In this document: in pieces, positions 1-12,500 of the stretch
Layout: each line of letters starts with the position of its first letter
Numbering within the stretch: position 1 is the first letter of the stretch
NCBI GenBank assembly: GCA_021234155.1
Contig: JAJEKV010000282.1
Span: forward strand, 250,001 to 314,000
Length of the DNA: 64,000 nt
From: Isoetes taiwanensis
Taxonomy: Eukaryota > Streptophyta > Lycopodiopsida > Isoetales > Isoetaceae
Reading direction: 5' to 3'
Made by a program: the position numbers and the translations under genes
Notes under the pieces: model-generated
The model's input: the letters and a program-made list of their open reading frames with translations, nothing else
What the model was told of the DNA's origin: nothing
Databases searched by the model: none

Positions 1-1015
1 CCTGACAAACCACTGGCCATAAATCCAGCATCGAGTTTAAACCTGCCGCTATTATCTTAGCTGGTAGTGAGAACACCGTGTTGTGCGCATTGGTTATCCA
101 TCGATACTCATTTTTGTGTGCCTTAAAAATGCTGAGAAGGTATGGTAAAACATTACTATAGGGAGGCCAGACCCCTATGAAATCCTGGATCTCCTTGGCT
201 ATTTGGGCTTTAACTTCCCCAGCATTCAATTCAACCTTACAGAAATCATGGCTATCAAGTCTTTTGTAGGCTTCCTCTCTGATATGAGCTGGACAAATGA
301 AGGAAGGATTGTTGCTGGCCTTATCAATGCCCGCAATGTAAAGGTTACTATTTAGCCATTTAATGTTTTTCTGTACACTCAGATCATTAATCATAAACCT
401 TTTCTGATGCATTCTCTCATTGTTAATATACTCCTTAGCCATTTGGCAAGCTGTAGTGAAGATCAGATCTTTAGCATCACGGATATTTCCTTGTGTCCAG
501 TCAAGCATATTGAATCTATGTACAGTAAAAAACTGCTCGATAGTTTTCTCTAATTCACTTTGAAAAACACTCATCGTGAATGGGTGGTCTGGAATATGAT
601 TTAATCCTATTGCCAACCAATCCCTCAAAGCTTTATTATGAACTATCTTAAGATCAGTAGTTCTCACATGCCCAGTTCCCTGATCAATAAATCTGCTGAG
701 ATTAGGGTTTTTACAGGGGCATATCATTGAGTCTGTGCCAGCAAACACTAATTTTGGTTTGTATAGCATCTTCTTCAGATTCTTCACAAACCTCCATCCA
801 AATCTTGTATTCTTAATGATCTCATGTCCTTTTCGGTGGTTCACATTTGCGAGTGCTTCCTTGAATGCATCATCAATCCTAATTTTATCCATAGACTTAG
901 AGAAGAATGTAAAATGTACATACTTAACATCTTGTGAGTCTTTTAGAGTACTAAGGATCCATCTTCCTTCAGCATTTTTTCCAAGTACTCTTCTTTTTAT
1001 CTGCATGTAAATCAT
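1..1015 (-). CDS. Penelope-like reverse transcriptase, N-terminal half, runs off window edge
   Basis: Reading the minus strand from an ATG at 1015 (another at 1006) gives 338 codons with no stop, still open at base 1; a stop lies just upstream at 1021-1019. The protein has a CPC motif, then GHVRTTDLKIVHNKALRDW and a GLNHIP stretch. A segment IDKASNNPSFICPAHI resembles the DKG-type motif before the fingers of Penelope-like RTs. Near the edge is KAHKNEYRWITNAHNTVFSLPAK, matching the RT motif 2 region. These motifs in this order are known from Penelope-like elements. The catalytic YxDD palm and any GIY-YIG endonuclease would lie outside the window or elsewhere in the element. The ATG overlaps a possible splice acceptor (TACATGCAG, 1008-1001), so this may instead be an internal exon. 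The family call rests on motif recognition without a search. Confidence 0.62.
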   Translation of the reverse strand, partial: MIYMQIKRRVLGKNAEGRWILSTLKDSQDVKYVHFTFFSKSMDKIRIDDAFKEALANVNHRKGHEIIKNTRFGWRFVKNLKKMLYKPKLVFAGTDSMICPCKNPNLSRFIDQGTGHVRTTDLKIVHNKALRDWLAIGLNHIPDHPFTMSVFQSELEKTIEQFFTVHRFNMLDWTQGNIRDAKDLIFTTACQMAKEYINNERMHQKRFMINDLSVQKNIKWLNSNLYIAGIDKASNNPSFICPAHIREEAYKRLDSHDFCKVELNAGEVKAQIAKEIQDFIGVWPPYSNVLPYLLSIFKAHKNEYRWITNAHNTVFSLPAKIIAAGLNSMLDLWPVVCQ

Positions 1016-1258
1016 CAATTACTAATGGAATGGCCACTAAGGTATAAGGTATGAAGTTTGTAACCCGCTATTTTATGACACGGGGTTCATATAGTATTTT
1101 TTGGGAAACCCTTTGATCAAGTAGAGATTGAATAAGCAAGTAGAACTGCCTAGTATTAATAAAACCAGTGCACAGAGAACCGTAAAGCAATGCAAACGAA
1201 TGAAAATATCAATTAGAAACTTCCAAACATTCATGTTTATATGTAATAAATACCTAAT

Positions 1259-2880
1259 TCAGAATACGATCTTGTTGCCTTGTAATCCGTCAAGTAGTGA
1301 AGAGCCAGCAGCGTTGTTGTTTTTTGTAACAGAACCTTCAACTCCTCCATTAAGACTGGGGCTGTCACTAATATCAATGATACTATGATCAAGTTGGGAG
1401 TATCTTTGCACTACCGTTTTTGTAGACTGAGGGTGGCAAGAGTATGTCCATGTCTTCAGCATGCATGGGTAGTTTTCTTTTGGATGTAGAAGCTTCAAAG
1501 TGGCCGCTGTTACTGGGTGACCTGCCAATGAGAAATTTGATAGGTCTGATGGTCTTTTCTAAGACTTCAGTGAGCTTGGTATTACCAAATTCCATGTTCA
1601 AATCAGCAGTAGGATCCTCAGCATACCTCTTAGTCATATCAAACAGCAGGCCTCTAACTCTAAGGAAGCCTATATATGCTATGATCAGCGGGATCGCAAA
1701 GACGGGCCGGAGCAAAGGTGCATTAAAAGCTTAACAAAACTGATGTAGTGGGTAAAGTAGGCCATACCGCCTCCAGATTATTCATGAGGTACCAAATAGC
1801 ATGATCGAACCATTTGATTCCACCATCCATGCAGTCATTCTTTTTTCTGGTGTATTTTTGACAATTACATTTAATGTAGGGACAGTGTGTCCTCCATATC
1901 TTCTTAATGTAAAAATCATTTCTTTTCTCATCAGGCTTTGCCATATGGTCCTTTTGCCCCATCAGAAAGCCATCTCCTTTTTCGCATTCTTTTCCAAAAA
2001 ATGCAGTGGTAAAAGGCAGATCAACCTCCATCTTATCCACTTTTCTGGTGAGATTATCAGCGTCATGATATGCTCTTTTCACCTCTTCAGGTGTAATTCC
2101 AGCTAGTTTTACCCAAGTATCAACGTTGAGTGGTGCTATGATACCTAAGTTTTTAGATTTCCATAGAGCATGTCCATATGCTTGTCCAAGGGATTCAATT
2201 AGTCTTGGGGATATAATAGGAAAACAGCAGCAATTAGCAAGGTTTAGCTCTGTTTGAGTTTGTAATCATCTAATGGATCAGGAGCTTGATCATCCTCTAG
2301 GCCATCGACATGCGTGCCGTGCCTGCAAACGATTCTATTTTCCTCCTCGTTAGACCATCTAGATCTAAAAAAGGCAATTGTCATAGCAAATATTGACTGC
2401 AGGCTTAGGGACATATCTAGGAGCACTTTTATTTATTGGTGGATTTGTGATTTTCACTCCATTTGCTTTCTCAAGCGCAGTTAAGCATCGGATGAAGGTC
2501 AGCACATTACTACTGTCCAGCAGTGTAGCTTCAAAAATAGCAGTAGGAAGCCTAGCATACGTATCATCTATTAAAGCCAAACATGCCTCCAGATCATACT
2601 TGACTTCATTGAATTTTGATACCAGAGCCAAGATATTGTTAGTGCCCAAGAACATAATTGCTGAAATATCACCTTCAGCTAGATTGCCTTCTTTGAAAAT
2701 GAACCTTTGGTGAAGTTCAGGTTTTCTAATGCATGCTAATATCAACTGCACTGCCTTATTTGGTGCTACCATAATGGCGTCCGCGTAGCCAAGCTCTCTT
2801 AGTTCATACAACCAGTCGTATCTGCTATTCAAGCGGTTGCTCCTTAACTGGACATTTTCTTCTGCATTAATGTGGCCAGC
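1259..2880 (-). CDS. Minus-strand coding blocks upstream of the RT ORF, probable exons
   Basis: Several open blocks lie directly upstream of the RT ORF on the same strand. Block 2880-2365 starts after a good acceptor (TATGTAG) and reads AGHINAEENVQLRS..., about 170 residues including NRLNSRYDWLYELRELGYAD. Block 2426-2244 overlaps it in another frame and is acidic (HVDGLEDDQAPDPLDD). Block about 2225-1723 reads PRLIESLGQAYGHALW... and holds an HCPYIKCNCQ cysteine cluster. Blocks 1735-1389 and 1528-1259 overlap in different frames. I recognise no domain. The same-strand stacking, short frame changes and candidate splice sites fit either one intron-containing gene with the RT ORF or a frameshifted element. 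Exon joins are unproven. Confidence 0.35.
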
Positions 2881-3116
2881 AGCCTACATATGATAGAAGT
2901 TAGTAGTGATACATATATATTAATAGGTCTCATATTAAACCCAGCATATGTCCAAAGACGAGGATTGTTTAATCTCATTTTAATAGTGCTTGTCTGAAGT
3001 AAAACAATTCTCACGAGGGCCAGAACCAGTATAACCAGTTCCCTGAAGTCACAGATTATATAAAAACAGTTTTGCTTAGCCTCCCAGAGGCCTAAGCTTA
3101 TCAGGCCCATGGTCAA

Positions 3117-3960
3117 GCCATGGGGACCCCGTGAGAACAGTTGCCTATGGCCAGTAGGATCCTAGGTCTTTAGCCTAGCAAAACTATTAGTGAGACCCTT
3201 ACAGTCCAGGAATCATTGATTTTTATGCAAAACTTTTTTAGATGCTTCAAGCTTATGTGCAAAGACCTTGAATATTATGTAGCTACAGATATGCTATTGT
3301 ATGTGTACTCAGCAGAATATCTATCCGGGTCACATACCCTTAGTAATTTCTTATAAAACCTATTTTTCATGAAAAGTAACTACTTTTCCATCTGCATTTA
3401 GGAGCTAACATTATTTATTTTGGAAACAAAACCATTCAAACAAACAGAAGCAAACAAACCATTATTTGAAGAAAAAGATCCTTCATTTTTCAAAAATATT
3501 AAGGCCATTATGGCTATTACAGTAAATATTGTTTTTCCAGACCATATAACTAGCCGCACTTTATAGAAAACGTATTAAACCAAAACTGACCATGTACTTT
3601 TTTTTAAAAAAAAGATCAGTTGTGCAAGATGGATAAGTTCTGAGATAGTATCCTTACCATTTGCCCTTGTAGTAGATTTAACAAACAGTAAAATAGAGAG
3701 TACGAGAACTTAAACAGACTGTTTCTTTGAAAACTGCATAACATGGAATCTTCAAGACCAAATCAAAAGTTTTTGGGAAAAGAAGCTCCGGTTACCTGCA
3801 TCCAACCAATACCTAAGTTAGCTTGAAAAAGGTAAATAGGCAAGGGATGACAGGTAAGCAGTGGAGCATCATGGCTTTTCGCCCTTTGCCCAAGCAAATG
3901 AAAAGATCTTGCTTGTAAGAACAGCAAAATAGAAATATAGAACAACAACCAAAAAAATGT
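3117..3960. other. AT-rich stretch without supported gene
   Basis: AT-rich sequence with short A and T runs (for example 3598-3612). No ORF looks coding. If the blocks on either side belong to one minus-strand gene, this would be intron; GGATGCAG|GT near 3800 offers both an acceptor and a donor. Confidence 0.4.
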
Positions 3961-4002
3961 AGTAAAGTCTTAAACAGTGTTACAATATTTCTTTAAAAAA
4001 AC

Positions 4003-4350
4003 CTGATTCGGTTGAATGCCATCAGAATCTGAGTTGTCTTCAGACCCTTCGTTATCCTCTTGATTTAGTATGCTTGGAGTAGAGTCAGCAAGGTTCACTG
4101 TACTGCTGTCACCAGAATTTCTGTTGGGAATATACCTTTGTATTCCTCCATTCTTTCTTTTGGCTAATTCTTTTGCAACTTCAGCGTCCAGTCCAGCTTT
4201 GCTTATCATCTCCTGGAGCGTAGCTCTAGAAATATCTTTGATGGCAGTTCCATCTGCTCTGCCAAAATCATTCAGCAACCCCACTTTCTTTAGGATTGCA
4301 ACTAATTCAGATTTGGTGGCTCCATTGTTTGGAGAACCCTTAGGTCAAGG
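4003..4350 (-). CDS. Possible exon, acidic-tailed hypothetical protein
   Basis: Open block of about 115 residues on the minus strand. It starts after an in-frame stop (PKGSPNNGATKSELVAIL...) and ends at a CAG|GT donor near 4002. The N-terminal half is predicted helical, with TKSELVAILKKVGLL and a lysine/arginine patch (ELAKRKNGG). The C-terminal half is acidic and serine-rich (NQEDNEGSEDNSDSDG). The first half faintly resembles a SAP-type helix-extended-helix, but I would not name it so. It lies upstream of, and on the same strand as, the RT-containing blocks, so it may be an early exon of that gene or an unrelated fragment. Confidence 0.35.
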
Positions 4351-4425
4351 CCATTGTTCTCTTTGGCTTTAAGCTTTATGTTTAAGGCCAAGGGAATGGT
4401 CTGTACGTTCTGGGAACGGAAAGGC

Positions 4426-4473
<48 letters not shown>

Positions 4474-4559
4474 AGTCTTTGTACTATGAGCGGTTGCACT
4501 ATGAGAGACTGTACAAATCCAACTAGAAGCCAAAATACAGAGCTATCCAATGAAGATTC

Positions 4560-6125
4560 TACTAGATTCCCCAAGGCTCTGGAAATATTCCCCTAGGCTA
4601 TATGAGATGCCATTAATGTTCCCCTATATTCCTTAAGATCCCATGATGATTCCTCGAGATCCTTTACAATTCGATAAACATTCCGTTAAATTGCCCAATA
4701 TTTTATGAAGGTTCCATTTTGTACTACAGTGATTGTACAAATTTGACTAGAACTCCAATTCAAAATCATACGATGAAGGTTCCATAGAGATTCTCTAGAT
4801 TCTTCCTTAGATTTCCAAAAATTATCTCAAGATTCCTCTAGATTGCCCAAAATGCCAGCTAGATTCTCCTAGATTCTGTTAGATTCTATGAAGATTTCTC
4901 TGCAAGCACACCTAATATCAAAGATTCTCCTAGATCCTCTTGGATTTTCTCCTAGATTTCCTAAGATTGCACAAAGATTTCCCTAGATTCTTAAGATTCT
5001 ATAAAGATTCTCCTAATTTTTTGGGAATTATCCCAAGATGCCACAAGATTCACCAAGATTCTATGTAAATTCATTCAAAATTTCAAGGATTCATTCAAAT
5101 TTTGTAAAGATTCCCCTATATTCTCAAAGATTTTATGAAGATTCCTTTGGATTCGCCGAAATTCTCAAAGATTTTCATGAGATTCGCATAGATTCCCCTA
5201 GATTTCAAAAGGTTGTTTCAAGATTCACCTAGATTCTGCATGATTCTATGTAGGTACTCTTCGATTTCCTTAGATTCTATGAAGATTCCTTTAGGTTCTC
5301 CAAAATTTCATCAAGACCCCCCTCGATTATTAAAGGTTTTATGAAGATTCTTTTAGATCCTATGAAGTTCCTAGACTTCATCAAGATTCTTCTAGATTCC
5401 CAAAGATTCTCTAAAGATTCACATAAATTCCCCAAGATTCTATGTAGATTCTTATAGACTCTCTAAGATCCTAAGAAGATTTCCGTACATGCTCAAATAT
5501 TCTATGAAGATTTCCTTCGATTCCCTTAGATCCTCTCGAGATTCCCCTAGATTCCTAAAGATTGCCCCAAAATTCACCTAGATTCTCCACGATTCTATGT
5601 AGATTCTCTTGGACACCCTTAGATTCTATAAAGATTCCTCTAGATTCTCAAAGATTTCATTAAGATCTCCTTAGATCTTTAAGGATTTTATGAAGATTCC
5701 TGTAGATACCCTTAGATCCTATGAAGATTCCCTTGATTTCTTCAAGATTCCTTAAGATTATATGTAAATTCATTAAAATTTTCAAGCATTCATTCAAATT
5801 TTGTAAAGATTCCCCTAAGATTCTCAAAGATTTTCATGAGATTCCCATAGATTCCCCTATATTTCAAAAGGTTGTTTCAAGATCCGCCTAGATTTTCCAC
5901 GATTCTATAGATACTTTTCGAATCCCTTAGATTCTATAAAGATTCCTTTAGGTTCTCCAAAATTTCATCAAGATTCCCCTCGATTATTAAAGATTTTATG
6001 AAGATTCCTTTAGATCTTATGAAGTTCCTTTAGGTTCTCTAAGATTCTCTTAGATTCCCAAAGATTCTCTAAAGATTCATATGAACTCCCAAGATTCTAT
6101 GTAGATTTTCATAGACTCTCTAAGA
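4560..6125 (+). repeat. Degenerate AGATTCC minisatellite, array A
   Basis: Roughly 1.5 kb of imperfect 10-13 bp units built on AAGATTCC, CTAGATTC and CTTAGATTCTATG. Higher-order blocks also recur: a segment with GATTCCCCTAGATTTCAAAAG (5193-5213) returns near 5845-5870 with small changes. Units vary by single substitutions and 1-3 base length changes. No ORF of note crosses it. Confidence 0.8.
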
Positions 6126-6671
6126 ATACGATCAAGTTAGCTCCAAGCTGCGGATTTTAACGATGCCAAAGCACCACTCTTTGGAAAGTTCTCGACGAGA
6201 AGAATCAAATGGTGTAGGTCCCACCTTCATGGAGCCCCCTACCGCAAGTTTTAGGCCTTTGAAGTCGATTATACAAAAGAAGCTTCCTGAAAGTCTATTC
6301 ATTAATGATAGTGTCACCTCATTAACTTTTAAATTAAATAAGGATGCCACCTCACCTCTTTTTAATAAAGAAATTGTAATTTAATAAAAAATTTAATGGT
6401 TAAGATTTCTCCTCCCTTTTTGATCCAACGGTTAAGATTGAGTGCACTAAAAAACACATTTTAAGGGACCTTCCTTGCACCTTCCCTTAAAAAAAAAATC
6501 AAGGCCAAAGATTTCTCGGCGTTCGATCCACGGGTCGAGGGATGGGGTGCATGCCCCATGCATGCCCATGCATGCCCCCATCAAATCCAAAGGCCGTTGT
6601 TACGCCACCTCAAAAAATGGACGGCGAGATTAATCTCTACATAACTTTAACCCCATAGGACCCATAAAGAA

Positions 6672-6774
<103 letters not shown>

Positions 6775-7061
6775 TTTATATATATACAATTATATAAGGA
6801 TGTACCAAACGTTTCTCAGAGATTTTTGGTGTCATGCTGGACCGTCCAGGATCTAGGATCCGACACCTGGTGGAGCCACCTTAATCCACCCAAAGTGTAC
6901 CCAAATGTACATAAAGATTTTTGTGCTGACCCGAGGTGTCGCCGTCTGGACCGTCCATCTCGGATCTGGACGGCTCACGTCAAAAGCCCCAATTCGATTT
7001 CTCCCTAGAATCTCTTCGATGTGTAGCATTGCTCTTCCGTCTCCCGCACCAACCAGTCGCC

Positions 7062-7413
7062 ATGGCCAAGCTTCTGCGTGGACGTGATTCTAAGGTAAGT
7101 TTCGGGTCCTCTATTGTGATGAAATGCGGCATGTTGTTTCTATTTACAACGGCAAGATGATATGGCAGGATTGTTTAAAAAAGGAGTGCCTGGCATTGAT
7201 CCGGATTGGGTTCTGCAAGCAGATGCTCGGATTTGTATGGGATGCAGATGCTCGGATTTGTATGGGAACCCTAAACGGCTGACCAGCTTTGCTGGATTCG
7301 ACCTTGACATGCAACTATGGTTTGGCTACAACTTTGTGCTTCCTACAGTTGGCATCACCATTCCTGTTTATTTTAATCTTTCCATGATATCGATTAATCT
7401 TTCTGCACTGTGA
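7062..7413 (+). other. Possible 5' exons of left-arm gene
   Basis: An ATG at 7062 opens MAKLLRGRDSK and ends on AAG|GTAAGT at 7094, a strong donor. The same 33 bases are conserved in the right arm (27,618-27,586). Further on, 7162-7413 is open (MAGLFKKGVPG...) and contains a direct repeat of 24 bp (GCAGATGCTCGGATTTGTAT at about 7218 and 7242). I do not recognise either piece as CLC. They could be 5' leader exons of the CLC gene or part of another gene that was duplicated with it. Confidence 0.35.
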
Positions 7414-9072
7414 TAAAGGTTTTCAACATATAGAATGTCTAACTGGCACAAACTGGCGGCCTGGTGCTATTTTTAAGAGGCAATTTAGAGGAGGGCATCG
7501 GTAATCTAAGATGCAGAGCTGAGCCAGACAATTTAGATAAAGCCATTTAGATTCTGCATAGGAGTTACAAAACGGTGAACCCCTATTTGTGTTTGTGGCT
7601 TATGGCAGGTTAGATATTTGAGTTGATGATGATAAGCAGTAATTAAAGACAAGAGTGGAGAATGAATTAGGCTGATTTCTTGCATTGAGAATGATAAAGG
7701 CATGTGAACATTTGTAGAGCTTTGTGTTATTTGCACGATGTTCAGACTAGTCAATGGTTGACAGCAGTGAGATGTTTTAAAAGGCAATGGGCTGATTTTT
7801 GGATCTATGTTTGCATAATGTCTACACATAGACCAATTAGGGATTTGTTGGAGATGGACCATATGAATGGTGTAAAATGGTCGAGTTTACCTTGAAGTTT
7901 GTGTATAGCCATTTAATAGAACCATTTCAAAGTTTAGAGCATGTGAAATGAAAAGCTTTGTGTTATCCATACGATGGTTTGAGTGGTCAATAGTTAGCGT
8001 GATTAAAGTGTTTGTAGTCAGGCAAGCTATAATAATATGATCTGAAGCTCTATTGTGGGAGTTGCAAAAGGTGAACCTGCATTTGTGTTTGTGGGTTATG
8101 ACAGATTAGACATTTCAAGCGATGATGGTATAATACTAGGATTTATGGAGGTTGGAGAATAAAACGGGCTAATTTTGGATTGAGAATGATGATGGTCTGT
8201 GATCTAAGTGTATAGATTGTGCAAAATATAGATGAATTGGAGATTTGTTTGGATGGGACATATGAACATTTGCAGGTCCTTTTGTTTGTTATAGTTTGTT
8301 TTCCATTGGTTTGTTGGCGTTCACATCTATGCCTTAGATTGCAAGGCTTATGGAATGAGTCTTGTGTACAGGCATCAAATAGAACCATGCATGAGGCTGC
8401 ATGGTTGAGAGGTGTGCTAGTTTATTGCTTGTTGATTAGCTGGCAAGGCTGTGGTGATTCGTCTAGATTGTTTGTTCTAGCTTGATTCTCATTGGTTTGT
8501 TGGCATTAACATCATTGAAGTGTTTTAATTGCCATATAGCAGCAGAGCAAATGTATATGGACAATGACGGTGCCCTAGACCTCTGTTTGCACCATTAAAC
8601 TCATTATCGTACCTATTTGATGCCATTTGTGATTGTTTTGAAGCTGTTCTGGCATTTTGTTTGCAGGTTTGTTTTCTGCCCCAGTTCTGGATTCACCTAC
8701 TTCAAAGCTACAAACAACCCAAATAGTCATGAATCTTCTCTTCCTGATCAATTTGGACGTTTTCTAGACCGCATGGCTTTCACAATGATCCGTTAAGGTA
8801 TGTTTTCTTTGTCATGTTGCATGGAAAAAATTTCATTATGGTGTATGATTGAGATAAAGAAGTTGTAGTGGAATCGCTCTTACTATCAAACAACGGATTC
8901 ATAGGTCTTGGAGAACTTGCCAGATCTTGTTAGTTTCAGTTAAGCAAAATGGCAAAAAATATTGCCTTTCTTTTTTTTTAGTTTTGAGGGGCATATCCTG
9001 TGTACTGAACTTTTGGACTAGCTATCTTTGTGTGGCTCATGTACTATGATTTATTTCACTCATTTGTACTAT

Positions 9073-9540
9073 GAATTTGAAAAACATGTACCTAGCATCT
9101 TTTATAGCCTGTTCTCTAAGCTTTCCAATGCATGCTCATGTTTAAGAAATGGAGCTTCCTTGTTGAAGTTACGATCATGTTGCTACTCTGCCGTAAATTT
9201 AGAACAGCAAATGGATTTTGTCATATTTGACATATTTAGACTAGGAATTTGAAAAACATGTACCTAGCATCTTTTATAGACTGTTCTCTAAGCTTTCCAA
9301 TGCATATTCATGTTTAAGAAATGGAGCTACCTTGTTAAAGTTACGGAACTGTTACTACTCTGCTGTAAATTTAGAGCAGCAAATGGATTTTGTCTTTATT
9401 TGACATATTTAGACTAGGAATTTGAATAACATCTACCTAGCATCTTTTATAGACTGTTCTCTAAGCTTTCCAATGCATGCTCATGTTTAAGAAATGGAGC
9501 TTCCTTGTTAAAGTTACGGCTCTGTTACTACTCTCTTATG
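9073..9540 (+). repeat. Intronic tandem repeat, about 176-bp unit, 2.7 copies
   Basis: Three successive copies begin with TTTGAAAAACATGTACCTAG or close variants (about 9073, 9248, 9423), each carrying CTGTTCTCTAAGCTTTCCAATG and GAAATGGAGCT; the third is partial. The same triplication is mirrored at 25,140-25,620, so it predates the inverted duplication. Confidence 0.85.
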
Positions 9541-9578
9541 TGATTTTGACAGACCTAGTGGCATTATATTACTTGCAG

Positions 9579-12500
9579 CCAAACCTGGGGTACGCTACGT
9601 ACGGATAACGTCGAATTGGCTGGACTTAGGACCAGTTTTCAGGAACAAGATGGTGAGATTAGAACTGCTGAGGCATCCAGTTTGTTGCATCAGTCATCTG
9701 CAGATTCTGACTTGGAAGCTCAACATATTAAACCAAGCACCAGCAACATTGAAAGCTTAACCATTTAAGAGAGCGAGGGTCAGTTTTGCTGCGAACAGCA
9801 TCAATGGCCCATGTCCGTGACAGGGTAAAAGAGGTGCCTCCAGAGTGGGCTTTGCTGTTGATGGATGCTTTCTAGGATGCGCCACTGGAGTCAGTGTTGT
9901 GGCATTCAACAAGGGGTAAAAAGTAATTATGTCAAATTGTACATCAAACTATTGTCATGGCCACTTTATTGGAAAATTAGCAACAACATGTGATGTTAGT
10001 CATGGTCAGTCGTTAGGTATCCGAGGATTTTGTTTCTAGAATTGGTTTAAATTCTTATTGTATCAAAATATTTGTCAGCCTCTGGATTGGGATCTGAGAC
10101 ACAGAATACTTAAACCTTCACGATTTATTTATTACTCTAATGCACAAGTTATCAGGTACATTTGATACATGATTTTGCTTGGGCTGGTACTCCACATGAA
10201 GGAGCTGCATGGCTGCGCCAGAAACTTTCCTCGAGACTTGGCATCGAATTATGTTAGTCCCTGTTGTTGGTGGTGTTATAGTTGGTGTTATGCATACGTT
10301 GTTAGCTATTTTGGATCAATTAAAGGCATGTAGGCCACATGAAAGGCGGAGGGTGGACTTGCTAGCAGCATCTTGTCACGTCATAAAGGCAATGCAAGCT
10401 GCTATGACGTTGGGAACGGGATGTTTCTTTAGGGCGAAGGACCAAGATGTTGATATTGGGCGGGGCTTGTGCATTTGGATGCTTTCGAGCTCATGCAGAA
10501 TAATAGGGGAGAAGAATAGCACTTCTTGCACTGGTGCGGCGACTGGCATTTCTTCAGTTTTCTTCTCGTAATTTTAACTTTCCAACTTTGTTCTATGTGC
10601 ATGCACTAAGCTGGCAAAGATTATTAAAATTACATGCTAACAAAGATACGCTCAATTTCATAGCACAATAAAATTATTCTCAGCTATGTAAAGTTTCTAC
10701 TACATCTAGTTGGTTTCAGTTTTGCCCTATGAATTATTGAAATATCTTAGGCTTTTAGATTAATGCTCCATCCGGATGTTGCTTCTCAATTTTTAGCTAT
10801 AGGAGGATAAAGACAAGAATAAATAGGACAAATAGCTTCCGAATACCATTCAAGTGAGGTCGGGTGCTTGAAAAGTAGAATAAAATTTTGCCAAATTAGT
10901 TTATCCGAAGTTGGGAAGAGATGAACAAGGGAAGGAATCAAAGATTTGAGTGTAAAGACCAAAATTGATAGCAATATTTGCTAAACCATCGAAAATCCAT
11001 AGAAATGTTTTCTAGCGTGAGGTATGTCTTTAGAAGTCTTATGACCGGAGATAACTTTTGTTTTTGATTGCTATCCTTGCACGTTCAGCCTATTGAATTA
11101 CAATTCTTATCCTTCTTCACATATCTTCTTCATTGCATGGTCAACTCCTTTCTAACAAAGGCTAGTGCAAGGACAGAGAATGTAAAACCTTTTGTAAGCA
11201 CCGAAGCGGGTCATGTCACATCATGTTTTAACCAATTGTTTAATGTAGGTTTCAATGCACCTGTTCTTGGGATGTTTTTGCAATAGAGATGATTACGTCC
11301 ATTTGCAGAATTCACCACGACTTACAACTGCTTATGATTATTTTAGCATCAGTATTATCTTCAACTGTCTCGAACACCGCCGGAGAGTCTGCACCTTTAC
11401 AGTTCCTACTTTATGAGTTGCGTTTCTGCTTGCTGGCTTTATGCCTTATTTAATGAGTTTGAAGAAAACAATTGAAAACATTCGAGTCATTCTGCTGAGC
11501 TTCCACTATATTTGATGCTTGGGATGCTTTATGGAGCTGTGAGCCGCTTCTTTACAACTGGTTTACCTCCATGTTTGATCAAGTTAAAAGAGCATCTTGG
11601 TATTCCACCTTCTATAACACCTGCTCTTGGTGGGCTTGGAGTTGATATAATGGCATTAAGGTACCACCAGGTCCTTTTACTGGGGCTTTACAAATATTGA
11701 TGAGATTCTACACTGAGGAAACCGCTCTAGCTCCAGGCAAAATCGCTTTTGTCACACAGCTAGTTTTTTGCAAAGGTTGTATCAACCGCATTGTGCAAAG
11801 GTTCAGAGCTTGTAGGAGGTGTATATCGCCAAGTCTGTTTATTGGGTCAGCATTGGGCCTTCTCGTTTATGGGTCATTTGTTGGTACAGCAATAAATGCG
11901 ACTATTGTAGGGCATGATCTTGTTGCACATCCCCAGGCATATGCTTTGGTAAGTAAGATTTACAGTTCCTTTATTGAAAACGCACCATAATAACATAATA
12001 TAAACGCTAAATACTGATAATGCAGTAGAGTCTTGTAAGGGGATAGATGTGTAGTGAAAGCTTATCTAGCATGATCACCAAGTTCCAGTATCTTTGTAGA
12101 ATGCATAGGACACACCAGCCATTAGTAAGAAAATGAATCCTTGTGGCACCTAATGGTTCTTTGCCCACCATTGCATTTCACAATAATTATTGTATAAAAC
12201 AAGTGCATTGACATCTGTGGTTTGCATTGGGCTTTCATGTCTCAAGAGGTTATGTCCCTATGAATAGTGGCAATATTTACTTTATTAAAGTTCATGCCAA
12301 TTGGCGACTCTTACATATTGTTGAAGGCGGCTTAGGCGATTTATACCGTTCAATGGTTCAGAGATTGTGGAATTCAACCTTTGAAAGCGCATCTGTCAAA
12401 GAAAGGAGTTCAGAGTTAATTTGCAAAAGATTGGCCTTTAGGGAACATTAGAGTCCCGGTGGTTTAGGCATGGGCATCTGAATTACATGAAATCACACGG

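Noticed and set aside
735-1010. Plus-strand ORF of 91 codons
   Set aside because: It lies opposite the RT reading frame, which is longer, uninterrupted and recognisable; it also begins with GTG.
4560-6125. CRISPR-like array
   Set aside because: Units are only 10-13 bp, degenerate, and have no unique spacers; the genome is a plant's.
8666-8800. Exon encoding FVFCPSSGFTYFKATNNP upstream of CLC
   Set aside because: It has an acceptor and a donor and is conserved in both arms, but it reaches TAA before joining the CLC frame, and I could not link it to a known protein.
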